DNA of 64,000 nt from positions 3,038,001 to 3,102,000 of the forward strand of contig OY725498.1 of assembly GCA_963281255.1 (NCBI GenBank), written 5' to 3'. Below, in pieces: positions 34,146-43,768 of the stretch. The translations under genes and the position numbers were made by a program. The DNA is from Aphrocallistes beatrix (taxonomy: Eukaryota > Porifera > Hexactinellida > Sceptrulophora > Aphrocallistidae). Positions within the stretch are counted from its first letter, which is position 1. The number at the start of each line of letters is the position of its first letter. Under the pieces are notes generated by a model that was not told the origin of the DNA, ran no database searches, and saw only the letters and a program-made list of their open reading frames with translations.

Positions 34146-35480
34146 CTTAGGGCATTCAATTAGTTCGTAACCCTGCAATTATTTTTATTATTAGGAAACC
34201 TAAACATCAAAAACTACATTAAATGTTCAAAGTAGTCTCCCTTCTGCTCAATTACTAGCTTTAAACGTTAAATCCACTTAAAAAAAGTATTTTTATACTC
34301 CTCTTGGGGGATGTCTCTGAAATCAGACGAATTGCCCTTTCAATTTGTACATCTTCCTCAAAAACTGATCCAGCTAGCTGTCTTTTGAGCCCATCAAAGA
34401 ACCAAAAGTCGCAGGGTGCTAAGTCAGGATTATATGGTGGATGTTCTAACTCCTCAAGACCCATAGAAGCAATTGTTTCCTTCACCTGCTTAGATTTGTG
34501 TGGTCTGGCATTATCGTGCAAAAGTTTGATTCCTTTGAGTCCGGTGGCTGGTCGGCGCTTAAAATAATGTTTTTGGATATCAGGAAGAACAATTGTTGCG
34601 TAGAAGTTGCCAGTAATTGTTTGCCCCTTTGGGGCACAGATTTGGCGCACTGGACCATACGCATCAAAAAATATCGTGTACATAACCTTAGGGGCCCAGC
34701 GATCGGGTCTCGGTAATCCTGGGGGAGCACTCCCTTTTGCCACCCATACTTTATTCTGTTGCTTGCGTGGAGGTTCTGAATATCTTATCCAAGTTTCATC
34801 CCCGGTACATATTTCAGATAATCGCCTCTCATCACAATGCTCATATTTTTCAAGCAAGTTTTTGGCCATTCTCAGTCGGTTCTCCATTTGAGCCTGTGTT
34901 AAGAAATGTGGGACCCAACGTGAACAAACTTTTGACATACCGAGATGCTTTGTCAGAATAGTATGAACACTTCCCGTTGACAAGTCCAAGGTGCCAGCTA
35001 ACTGTCCCACTGTAATATGCGGATCAGAATCACACATTTCAGCTACAAGAGCAATATTGTTGGAGGTAGTAGCAGTAACGGGTTGTCCCATCCGAGGGTC
35101 ATCTTCAATCGACTCCCTACCTCCACGAAAACGAAGACTCCACTTCTTAACCGTCGATTCCGAACAGACCTCTTCCCCAAATACGGTAACCAAATCTTGG
35201 TGGATATTCCTTGGAGTATCGCTGAGTAATGAGCGAATTTTGATGTAGGCTCTCTGCTCTAGTAAAATTTCGCTCGATTTTGAAGCCATAAATTCTTCTG
35301 TGGTTACTATAGTCAATCTTTAGGAAAGCGTAACTTGGAAAATAATCAATCGATTCTATCAAACTAAATTGTTCCTACTAGAAGAATATATAAGCTATGT
35401 AATTGGAAGCAAATAGGGGAGAAATGTAGTTAAACAATATAAGTAAAAGCGAGGGTTACGAACTAATTGAATGCCCTAAG
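34146..35480 (-). mobile_element. mariner element, nearly complete, 1335 bp
   Basis: Perfect 29-bp terminal inverted repeats (CTTAGGGCATTCAATTAGTT...) at 34146-34174 and 35452-35480, with TA on both sides (34144-34145 and 35481-35482). It contains one transposase gene on the minus strand. Identity of both ends and a single long ORF suggest recent activity. Fragments of the same lineage are at 1-318 and 955-1047. Confidence 0.95.
34261..35316 (-). CDS. mariner transposase, DD34D, frameshifted at the C-terminus
   Basis: The 351-codon ORF opens with an N-terminal helix-turn-helix region (about residues 20-120), a WVPHFLT linker (134-140) and the catalytic triad: Asp173 in TGDETW, Asp268 in HDNARPH and Asp303 in YNPDLAPCD. 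The last two are separated by 34 residues, as in classical mariners. It would cut and paste DNA at TA sites in the nucleus. The ORF tail (about residues 333-351) is out of frame. The plus-one frame there encodes the expected EEYKNTFFKW, one stop, then KGDYFEHLM. A single-base change near 34310-34325 plus one nonsense codon therefore spoil an otherwise intact gene. Activity is doubtful but the catalytic core is complete. Confidence 0.93.
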   Translation of the reverse strand: MTIVTTEEFMASKSSEILLEQRAYIKIRSLLSDTPRNIHQDLVTVFGEEVCSESTVKKWSLRFRGGRESIEDDPRMGQPVTATTSNNIALVAEMCDSDPHITVGQLAGTLDLSTGSVHTILTKHLGMSKVCSRWVPHFLTQAQMENRLRMAKNLLEKYEHCDERRLSEICTGDETWIRYSEPPRKQQNKVWVAKGSAPPGLPRPDRWAPKVMYTIFFDAYGPVRQICAPKGQTITGNFYATIVLPDIQKHYFKRRPATGLKGIKLLHDNARPHKSKQVKETIASMGLEELEHPPYNPDLAPCDFWFFDGLKRQLAGSVFEEDVQIERAIRLISETSPKRSIKILFLSGFNV

Positions 35481-35672
35481 TATTTTGTGTTTTTGTCGCT
35501 TAAACTTAATTTATGGTCAAATAATATGATCTAACTTGTTTTCAGTAAACTCTGATGGAATATAACATAAATAAACTCACTTTTACGATTTCGTGCAATA
35601 CGGCAATAATTTTGAGACACCTAGTAGATAGCATTACAATGGTGCAGAGTATTGAGCTCAGTGGAGGCACTA

Positions 35673-35847
35673 CTATTGACAAATGTTGTGATCATTCGAG
35701 TGATATCGATTATAGCAGTAAGACAGACGTAATTAGAGATGTTATCTACCTTATAATTAATCAATGTGAGCTTAGGCGTCTTAGGATGCCTCTGGCGGAC
35801 ACAAAGTGTCCGCCAGCCGCGCAGTGCAAGCAAGCAAAGCGTGCTTG
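35673..35847 (+). mobile_element. Non-autonomous Helitron H8, 3' fragment
   Basis: Carries the TCGAGTGATATCGATTATA block, the GC-rich hairpin and a 3' end GCGTGCTTG at 35847. The 5' two-thirds is absent. Confidence 0.7.
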
Positions 35848-36210
35848 AATATAACAAACAATCTCTTTTAAGAGGTTTGTAAATTTGTATTTAACATGTG
35901 CAACCTTGATTAATATCGTGCATTAATATAGTTCCATATTTAATAGTGCGTCATATGGTACTTCGCCGAAATGATTGGAAATTGACGGGGATTACCAATT
36001 TTTAATATGATTAAAGAAGAAAAACCTGCCCTTTTGAAAATAAGGTTCATTATTTTTCTAAAACTAATTTGTTTGTTTTTTGATATTTTGAAAGAAGTGA
36101 AATTCAAAATTTTCATAGAGATTGAGAAAATGCACCGTTGTGTAGAAAGAAACATTTTGTGTTGCACATCTAAGTTGAAACTAATGTCAAAACTGATTGT
36201 TTATTATATA

Positions 36211-36571
36211 CAATCGCGCTTCGCTTGCTTGCGCTGTACGGCTGACGGACACTTTGTGTCCACCGGAGGTGCCTGATTATTATAAGGGAAATAACATCTG
36301 AATGTCTGTCTGACTGTTAAAATCATACAGAGTGATGAGTCGCTATATTTTGAAGATAGTAGTATCATATGTGAGATTTATTAATATACAAATTCTATTA
36401 AAATTTCAGCCTTCTACTTGTATCACTTAAAACTGCTGTGTTATAGTCGAAAAACTGAAATTTCGAATCATAAAAAAGGTAACAATGACGCCATAATTCC
36501 GTGATGTGGCGACATTTTCGTCTGAGCTCAGAACTTATTGGAGCCATAGCCAAAAGACTCCCACATGCCAG

Positions 36572-36620
<49 letters not shown>
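36211..36620 (-). mobile_element. Non-autonomous Helitron H9, joined to H10 at its microsatellite
   Basis: Minus-orientation copy starting at CAATCGCGCTTCGC and running into a (TA)n tract of about 50 bp. Its own 5' end never appears. Instead the 5' end of a plus-orientation copy follows at once, so two oppositely oriented Helitrons share one microsatellite. Confidence 0.75.
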
Positions 36621-36621
<1 letters not shown>

Positions 36622-36650
36622 TTACTATTAAAACTCGATTAATGTGTATA

Positions 36651-36766
36651 TGCTACGGAACATGTTGACATTTGGAAGATGTTAACATCTACCATGGTAG
36701 ATGTTAGCATCTACCGCGGTAGATGTTAACATTTTATTTTCAATTTGTTTAATGTATTTATACGAC
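36651..36766 (+). repeat. Ginger-like terminal inverted repeat, left
   Basis: Pairs with 40217-40331. It is built of nested palindromes: GATGTTAACATC, ACATCTACCATGGTAGATGT and ACATCTACCGCGGTAGATGT, so each end can itself form hairpins. These are plausible integrase-binding repeats. Confidence 0.85.
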
Positions 36767-37038
36767 TACCGAAATAGTTTCAATTTCATTTTTTTACCTG
36801 GTGTTTAATTAAAACTTTCATCGTAACTACCTCACACTTTTATAGGTTCCGAAAACCGCACCCCCACGCAAATGCCATATTAATTAATCCAAGTCCTCTT
36901 CAGTTAATTATAAAAGCTAATTAGGTACTAATCTATACTTTATTATTACAGTTGTGATATACAGTAGTATATATGTATGTATGCTAAGACAGATAATGTA
37001 ACGATGATCCAAGAATACTGAGGAATGTTATCAATTAA

Positions 37039-38018
37039 TTAAACGACTAAGATAAATGCGATAAAATTAATTTTAGAGATTTCGGGAAATTTAGATGGTT
37101 CTTCAGCTTGAATCTTAGGACTTCTGATTCCATCATATGAGACGAGCTTTTCATTTATAAAGGTTTGGAGTGTGAAGTGGTTTCCATAGATAAGTGAATG
37201 ACCAATATGCTTGAAAGTCAATATTGTATCTTCATGCTCCAAGGTAATGTATGGATCAATATCATTCACTTCCACTCGCAGGTGTCCTGCCTCTATGAAT
37301 AACAATGGCGAAAGTTGAGGAAACATACTTCCCATTTTTTGAAAGTTTTCATTTTTACATTGACATATCTTGCACTTTTTAGGGATTAGTTTAGAGTCAA
37401 TAGTGTGTTGAAAACTTGTGAGAAAATTTTTGAAATAGTTGATGCGTTCCTTCATTGTAAACACCCCTGAACAGTGTGAACACTTATATGTACGTTCATA
37501 TTTCTGGACGATTAGTCCAGCATTAACGAAAATCTGAACAATTATATATTCGGATCCAAAGAAATCGAATGTGCCAGTCTCAAACTTGACTTGTAATTTT
37601 CTCGCTAGCCAGAAACGTAACGAATCGAATTTCAATTTACGAATATCGGATATAATTTTCCTCATGTCATCTTGGATCGTTATTTCAAGCCAGGTCAGTA
37701 TTCTTTGTAATTCGTGAAGTCGGAGACTAATTAGAGTTATGAAATTATCAACATTACATGTGTTACACAAGTTGATGCCTTTGTAACAACCTCCCCAGCT
37801 TGCGCAATACTGCTCAATCTCAGCGAATGGAATGCTTAATCTCCCAGTATCAATTATAAAAGGTTTACTATCAGAACTATCGGTATCTAATATGTTGTCA
37901 TTAAATATTTCATCTTTTTTTACAAGTCCATTGATGAAATCTTCATTACCTGAAATATCAACTATTTCCTTGCTATCTTTACGTTGTTTTTTACTGAATT
38001 CATTGTACAAGTATAACT
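37039..38018 (-). CDS. Transposon-borne USP/USPL1-like cysteine protease
   Basis: A frame of about 326 codons with no early ATG. It begins within 38018 and may be fused to the upstream Cys-rich module through a 34-nt intron. Counting from the TTG-initiated frame at 38010, NTCNVDNF (Cys85, Asn/Asp near 83-87) resembles the catalytic Cys motif of USP and USPL1 proteases. Cys177/180 with Cys213/216/218 form a zinc-ribbon-like pair of clusters. SPLLFIEAGHL (234-244) and ITLEHEDTILTFKHIGHSLI (255-274) follow the core strand order. NHFT (His278) and SYDGI (Asp293) would supply His and Asp. Such enzymes cleave ubiquitin or SUMO. Assignment is by motif order, not by alignment. Residues after 300 return to AT-rich sequence. 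Confidence 0.6.
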
Positions 38019-38052
38019 CTCAATTTTATATTTCACTCTTCGTGTTGCTCAC
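38019..38052 (-). other. Possible 34-nt intron
   Basis: Minus strand GTGAGC...TTGAG. Removing it joins the Cys-rich frame to the protease frame with codon continuity (A plus AG), deleting the stop that separates them. The acceptor has no pyrimidine tract, so the case is weaker than for 38658-38689. Confidence 0.35.
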
Positions 38053-38281
38053 TAGGAGATCCTGGTGGTGAGATTGCATTATTATATTTACCTCTTATTT
38101 TGGAATGGCAGTTGCTGGAACATGTGATACCAGATCTTCTACATGAACAGTAATGTGTATTACATTTTCCCCTACACTGACAAGAAGTTCTTTTACCTAA
38201 GGTAACTGATCTGGCAATGGTGTGCATTGTGCTTTCAGTTTTAGGAATATCACTAACTTGAAGAAATGTAGAACCATTCAA
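38036..38281 (-). CDS. Cys-rich CXC-like module of the Ginger-like protein
   Basis: The minus-strand frame includes TSCQCRGKCNTHYCSCRRSG and ITCSSNCH, a tight cluster of eight cysteines. The arrangement is typical of the C-terminal module of KRBA2-like integrase proteins and probably binds zinc and DNA. It is one frame away from the domain encoded just upstream (38278-38657). A one-base shift near 38278 would reconnect them, at a short CTTTGAATGG sequence. Confidence 0.65.
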
Positions 38282-38657
38282 AGTTCAAATTCGCCTCTGG
38301 TATATTTTCGATTCAGGACACCTTCTTTTGTTCCAATTGTGTAATAGATTCCACTTATATCAGTGATAACACCTAATAAGTGTTTATCTCCAAGTTTTCC
38401 CTTATCAACCTTGGGAATTGAGACCCTGACATTATCGCCAATGGTAACTGCTGGTAAATTCTTTGCAGTATCAGAAAGCATCTTTTCTGCTTGCCTCTTT
38501 TGGCCCCTTTGAGCAAGTGTGCATATTTTGCTTTGGTTCAGTATTTTAGCGCAATATGGACTTTCGCAAAAATGGTGTAATGTTACCAAATCTCGGCTAA
38601 AACAATACTTATGCCCAACGTTTGAACGTGAAAAACAAGTCACGAATTCGCTTCCTA
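38278..38657 (-). CDS. C-terminal domain of the Ginger-like integrase
   Basis: Continues the integrase protein after a possible 32-nt intron. It contains QRGQKRQAEKML and TIGDNVRVSIPKVDKGKLGD, then LGVITDISGIYYTIGTKEGV and RKYTRGEFEL, matching the conserved region after the integrase core in KRBA2/Ginger proteins (IGDNV-x-P-PxVDRG). It ends in a stop where the frame shifts into the Cys-rich module. Confidence 0.7.
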
Positions 38658-39914
38658 CTGAAAAATTGCATATATTGAACAAGACATACCTTCAGATATT
38701 TGATCCATTGTAGCTCCCAATGTTGTAAGATCAAAATTCATCGTTACATCATAATGGTCCGAGCCATTATCACTATCGATATTTTCAGAAAGAGATACTG
38801 ATTCCATTTGGGAGGTATTTGGGATAAAAGGTGAACCAACATCCTCTACGCTGTACGTAATGTCTTCGTTATCGCTTAATAGTTCAGTTTCAAAACTTGG
38901 GAACTTTGAACTAAGATCTTCAACTGTATTGATTGAATGGTGAAGTGTAGAAGGAATATCAAAATCTCGAAGTCCTCGAGGTGGATCTCTACCATATAGA
39001 ACCTTATATGGGCTGGTACTCAGAATCGTATGTAGTGTTGTGTTTTTCATATATGCTACTCTGTTCAATTCCTTAGCCCAATGAGAATGGCTTTCTTTTT
39101 CTAACAAACTTTGAAGAATATTCTCAACACGACCATTTGCATTCTCAACAGAGCCTTGGGATTGTGGCTTTCTAGGTTTTCCATGTATTATTTTTGTTGA
39201 TGGCCACAATGCATTTAGAGTTTCCAATAGAAGCCTATTATCAAACTCCTTGCCATTGTCACTCTGGAGTATGTTCGGTGCACCAAGTGAATAGAAGATT
39301 GTGACAAGATTGCTGGCAACTTCTTCCGCACATTTTTGTTTTAATGGTTTTAATACTGCCCACTTAGTGAAGTGATCCTGGTAATTTAAAATCCACTTAA
39401 ATCCGATATCTGGCACAGTACGCATATCGATAAGATCAACCTGTCCCCGTGAGCCAAAGCTTGTAGACAGAATTGGATTTGTTACTAAAGATTTCTGACT
39501 CTTTTTGGAAATTCTTGCCTGATGGCTCGGGCTGTGCTCTAAGAATAGCCTCACTAACCCAACACTGATATAGATACCTTGTTCCCTTAAATTATGGTGA
39601 ATTGGTTTCCATCCTGCAAATCCTGTCTGTTCCCACGACCAATATAATTCATCGAACAGGTCTTCGAACGAAACAACTTGGAAGGACTTATCTTTATTGT
39701 AAGGATCTATATAGCGCAATTCCTTTACTTCCAAGGCCTTAAGAACGCGAAAATGCTGAAGGGATCGATCATACGTCCCGCTTGGATCGCAGAGTTGCTC
39801 GATTATCCCTTCTATCTCTTTATTATTCCAGATACGACACTTTGGCTCCTGTTTTTTAGCCAGTACTTCGTCTTCAAACTTTCGACAGTGGTAATTTAAA
39901 CGAATATCAGACAT
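38655..39914 (-). CDS. Ginger-like DDE integrase/transposase
   Basis: 419 codons from ATG at 39914. Residues 1-130 match the region before the integrase core, although its zinc-binding cysteines are lost (FLEHSPSHQ). The rve core follows: Asp160 in GQVDLIDM, Asp219 in LQSDNGKEF and Glu257 in SQGSVENANG, all catalytic residues present. PQSQGSVENANGRVE and YGRDP blocks are typical of KRBA2-like proteins. It would join transposon ends to a staggered target. The last 13 codons read through a possible intron; the real protein probably continues into 38278-38657. Confidence 0.85.
   Translation of the reverse strand: MSDIRLNYHCRKFEDEVLAKKQEPKCRIWNNKEIEGIIEQLCDPSGTYDRSLQHFRVLKALEVKELRYIDPYNKDKSFQVVSFEDLFDELYWSWEQTGFAGWKPIHHNLREQGIYISVGLVRLFLEHSPSHQARISKKSQKSLVTNPILSTSFGSRGQVDLIDMRTVPDIGFKWILNYQDHFTKWAVLKPLKQKCAEEVASNLVTIFYSLGAPNILQSDNGKEFDNRLLLETLNALWPSTKIIHGKPRKPQSQGSVENANGRVENILQSLLEKESHSHWAKELNRVAYMKNTTLHTILSTSPYKVLYGRDPPRGLRDFDIPSTLHHSINTVEDLSSKFPSFETELLSDNEDITYSVEDVGSPFIPNTSQMESVSLSENIDSDNGSDHYDVTMNFDLTTLGATMDQISEGMSCSIYAIFQ
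38658..38689 (-). other. Possible 32-nt intron
   Basis: Minus strand GTATGTCTTGTTC...TTTTTCAG, with good donor and acceptor sequences. Its removal deletes the in-frame TAG and joins SEG-type and VGSEF frames, so that integrase and its conserved C-terminal domain form one reading frame. A 32-nt intron would be exceptionally short for an animal. A frameshift mutation is the alternative. Confidence 0.45.
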
Positions 39915-40345
39915 ATGAACAAAAGTACGTGTAGGAAAATAAGATTTTTTATATGTACTTATAATTTATTTGGCTTTTATAACAAACAGGAAAGATAGAT
40001 CATCCATCTGCCCCATCTGTACCAGGACGAAAGCAGTAAAGAAAATAAGATCTATCATTATTTTTATAATTTTTTTAAATTTGATTCTCGATAGTTCGAT
40101 TATTGCACCTGTTCCTCTCATCTGTATCAGGTAGTAAACATATTTAGAATGTAAACAGTTACAAAATCGACATATCAAAGATGTTTATCATGTGAAAGTG
40201 AAAGCATTAGGGAAGCCGTCTAAAATACATTAAACAAATTGAAAATAAAATGTTAACATCTACCGCGGTAGATGTTAACATCTACCATGGTAGATGTTAA
40301 CATCTTCCAAATGTCAACATGTTCCGTAGCATATATATGTATCTA

Positions 40346-41690
40346 CAGGGTGTCTCAAAAGTTTTTTCCGGTTTTATAATTTATCAAAATATTCCTTTTA
40401 CATCAGTGCTTGCATTTAAACTCGCCTTTTTTGATAATATTTAACTTGAACGGTCATAATGTTTGAATGAAATACAAATCAATTGTATTTGTTAACATCT
40501 TGTGATTTTCTTGACCTCACTTCATCATCAATATATAGTTTATATTATGGATGTCCAAAATTCCAGAATTGGTAAGAGATTACGTGCAATCGGTATGTTA
40601 GAATCTGGTATTAGCCAGAAACAGATTGCTCAGACCTTAGGGGTTACAGTTAAGACTGTTTGGAATTGGAAAACGAAGATTCTATCAGGCAAATCTATGG
40701 CGGACAAACCTCGGTCTGGGCGTCCAACACGGCTTTCTCGCGTTCCTAAATCATTATTAGAAAATCTCTAGGCAAACGTTGGCAGTCTACGCGAAAACTT
40801 GCTTGTATCGTTTCGAAAAATTCACAGAGAGTTAGTAAAGACACGATACATCGTTATTTAAGGAATACCATCGGAGCAAAGCCATACAAAAGACCTTCGC
40901 AACCAAAATTGTCGGAAAAACAGAAGGAACAGCGGCTACAATTCTGCCTTAGTCATAAATTTTGGGATGAACAGGATTGGAAAAGGGTTCTTTTTAGTGA
41001 CGAGAGTTCTTTTGAACTTTTCCATCCAACAAATCGGCAGAACGATCGGGTTTGGAGTCAGAATGCGCGAAACATTGAGCCTATTCAGACAGTTAAATTC
41101 CCGCCTAAAATCATGGTCTGGGGGATGATGAGTGGCACTGGGATCTCGGAACTCCATTTTCTTCCTTCCAAACAACCTGTAAATGCAGAATACTATATAA
41201 AAGAAATTTTGGAGAAGTCCTGCCTTCCTACCTTGAAGAGAAGGAAAACTACAGGCCCAGTGACAGAACGGAAAATGTGTCGCTTGATGTCCGAGGCCAT
41301 TTTTATGCAGGATGGGGCTCCTTCCCACACCGCCAAAAAGACGCAAACCTGGCTTTCCAATCATATTCCAGGGTACTGGGCTAAAGGAATTTGGCCTAGC
41401 AATTCACCAGATTTAAATCAAAATTGAAAATCTTTGGGCGATTATTCAAGCAGAGCTTGACAAGAAGAGACCAGCCACCAACTTGTCAGAGCTCGCTAAT
41501 TACCTGAAAAATATCTGGGATGGACTCACACCGTCGATTTTGGAGAATTTAATCTCAGGGATGCCTGCTCGAATTAATTCTTGTATCCAACTTAAAGGAG
41601 ATTATATTGGCAAATAATTTAAGATTTCTATACTATAGTTTACAAGTTATGGGTATTAGTACAACCGGAAACAACTTTTGAGACACCCTG
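40346..41690 (+). mobile_element. Tc1-like element with DD37E spacing, 1345 bp
   Basis: Inverted repeats CAGGGTGTCTCAAAAGTTTT and the near complement, flanked by TA (40344-40345 and 41691-41692). One disrupted transposase gene. It is inserted 14 bp from the Ginger-like element, in the same Helitron microsatellite. Confidence 0.9.
40547..41617 (+). pseudogene. Tc1/mariner-superfamily transposase, two frameshifts
   Basis: From ATG at 40547 the frame encodes a paired-type HTH with SGISQKQIAQTLGVTVKTVW and the GRPTRLS hinge. A frameshift near 40755 leads to RVSKDTIHRYLRNTIGAKPY and the catalytic core: Asp in LFSDESSF, Asp in MQDGAPSHT, and SPDLNQ. A second one-base shift near 41424 restores IENLW with the catalytic Glu. 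37 residues separate the second Asp from Glu (DD37E type, once the frame is restored). The final stop is at 41615-41617. With only two indels it is a fairly young corpse. Confidence 0.85.
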
Positions 41691-41957
41691 TATATAGTAT
41701 ATCTGCAACGAATTGATTGAAGAAAAAGCCGAGCACAGAAGGCTGATTTTTGTCATGTTGGAGTCTTTTGGTTATGGCTCCACGAAATTGTGACCTCAGA
41801 CCAAATATCGACTCATCATGGAATTATGACGTCATTGTCGCCTTTTGTATAATTAATAATTTCAGTTTTTCGAATATACCTCAGCCATATTAGGCGATAG
41901 AAGGCTGAAATGACAGTCTCTGCCAGCCGAGCAGCGGAAGCGAGCGAAGAGCGTTTG

Positions 41958-43026
41958 TGTATAAATACACATTACTTGAGTTTTAATAGTATGGATGAAT
42001 AAAAAATACATTGAGAACAGGTGTTATTAGTCTTAGACAGAATGGAACCCCTGCTCCACGAATAATTTTTCTAAATCATTGAAGTCAAACTAAACATAGA
42101 TCATCAAAAGACTTTCACCCCTATCACCCCTAATTCTTCCGAATTTCACGATTCCAAAGCATATTTTTATAATTCTTATCGAAGACCATTTATTCCATGT
42201 TATGAATATTAATTCCTACACATGATATTCATGCTCAATTTAAATTTGGGAAATTTTGATGCACTGACCGACCATAGCTCTAGATTTTAAAAATCTATCC
42301 ATGACAGTAGTAGAATGTAGTTACAATCCGGGGTCTAAATCTTTGTGAATTTGTGACAGACTCCTTGTTTTCTTACTGGTTCTACAATGGTCAACTTCAA
42401 AATCTTCTCAATCCAATTTATCAAAATTGGATGAATGAGTTATGCTAAAAGCTTTCATGCATGGAAAATGAAAAATCAAAAGATGCATACGGGTCAATAT
42501 ATTTTGTCAAAGTCTTATTGCCCCCCTGGAAAATTTTTTGAATCCTAAAATTAAAATCGGGCAAAACATAAACCGAGAAATACACTGAGAATTCTCTTCA
42601 GTTATCTGGACATGTTTAATGTGATTTAAATGAATAATAAAATATTCAAAGGCATCTAACTTGCCTCACCTACTAAATTTGTAACTCAATTATACCCATT
42701 TGTTCAGTGATTGATCTGCAATATGATTTACCAAAATCTTCACACTTAACATTTCATTAAGGAACGCAAATAAATATCGAAAACACTCCACTCACCAAAC
42801 CACGCCTTTTTATATGTACCATCATTCCATTTTCCGGGTCTTCTGTGTGATCATGGGTTTTTAAGCACTCATAATTGATTTAAATCCTAATCCTTGATTA
42901 TTTATCTCATTGTTCTATTCGACACATTACTCCTTTTAGCTATTGTTATAGCTATCCTGAAAATATATGTTCTCAATCCATACATTCGAATTATACATAG
43001 TTGTATTCTAGTATTCTAATAAAAAA
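41958..43026. other. Helitron 5' stub, then no recognisable feature
   Basis: At 41966-41993 there is an isolated Helitron 5' terminus in minus orientation (GAGTTTTAATAGTATGGA), immediately after the H10 3' end. The remaining kilobase is AT-rich without a supportable feature. Confidence 0.5.
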
Positions 43027-43526
43027 CCGCGATTCGCTTGCTTGGGCTGCGCGGATGGTGGACAATTTATGTCCGCCGGAGGTGCCATTCGGGAGTCTGG
43101 GCACACATTGATTAGTCATGAGGGAGATACATCCCTAAATATGTCTGTCTTACTGTTAAAATCGAAGTAACTCCCAAAATTATGTAATTTGACAATTTTT
43201 AATTTTTTGATGCATAATGATGACTGCATTTAAAAGTGATCAGTTATCATTTTTTGATGATAGTTGTATCATATTGGAGATTTATTAATGTATACATTCT
43301 ATTAAAAGTTCAGCTTTCTATCACCAAAAATGCTTGAATTTTTGTCGAAAAACTGAAATTTATAATTATAAAAAGAGGACAATGATGTCATAATTCCGTG
43401 ATCAGTCCACCTTTTCGTCTGAGGTCAGAAATTATTGGAGCCATAGCAAAAAGACGCTCAACTGTCAAAAATCAGCTTTCTGTGCCTGGAAGTTTCTTCA
43501 ATCAATTCGTTGTATATATATATATA
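43027..43526 (-). mobile_element. Non-autonomous Helitron H12, 5' end missing
   Basis: Minus-orientation copy from the mutated hairpin end (GCGATTCGCTTGC) to the microsatellite (TATATA) at about 43526, where a foldback element begins. CRE-like sites are mutated. Confidence 0.75.
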
Positions 43527-43768
43527 TGAGGAATTCCATGTCAAATCAACCAGGCATGCGACAAGCCGCTAATACGCCTATACCTTTCATAAACTGCAAT
43601 ACTTATGTTTTTGCATATGAAGAATTCGAAAAACATGAGAAAATTAAGTTTTGAGTTCCAATTATAGTGAAAACTGGAACTGAAACCAACTCCGGAAGCA
43701 AACTGGGACTATGACGTACAAAAATGTTTGTTTTGGAAACTGTTGGATTTTTTGATATTTACTGTTTA

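Larger units (their letters stand above)
36651..40331 (-). mobile_element. Ginger-like DNA transposon, 3681 bp
   Basis: Inverted repeats of about 115 bp start TGCTACGGAACATG and end with the complement, flanked by TATA on both sides (36647-36650 and 40332-40335). A 4-bp duplication and a retrovirus-like integrase are the hallmarks of Ginger elements. All coding frames are on the minus strand: integrase, a C-terminal domain, a Cys-rich module and a protease-like protein. TATA within a microsatellite is weak as a duplication, so the 4-bp length is provisional. Confidence 0.8.
36621..41957 (+). mobile_element. Non-autonomous Helitron H10, split by two transposons
   Basis: The 5' end CTTACTATTAAAACTCGATT (leading TC lost) is at 36621 and the rest resumes at about 41691, ending in a mutated hairpin and GCGTTTG at 41957. 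The Ginger-like element occupies 36651-40331 and the Tc1-like element 40346-41690. Only 14 bp of Helitron microsatellite lie between them. A region before the 3' hairpin is deleted. Confidence 0.75.

Noticed and set aside
34304..35248. Plus-strand ORFs opposite the mariner transposase
   Set aside because: Antisense shadows of a well-supported minus-strand gene.
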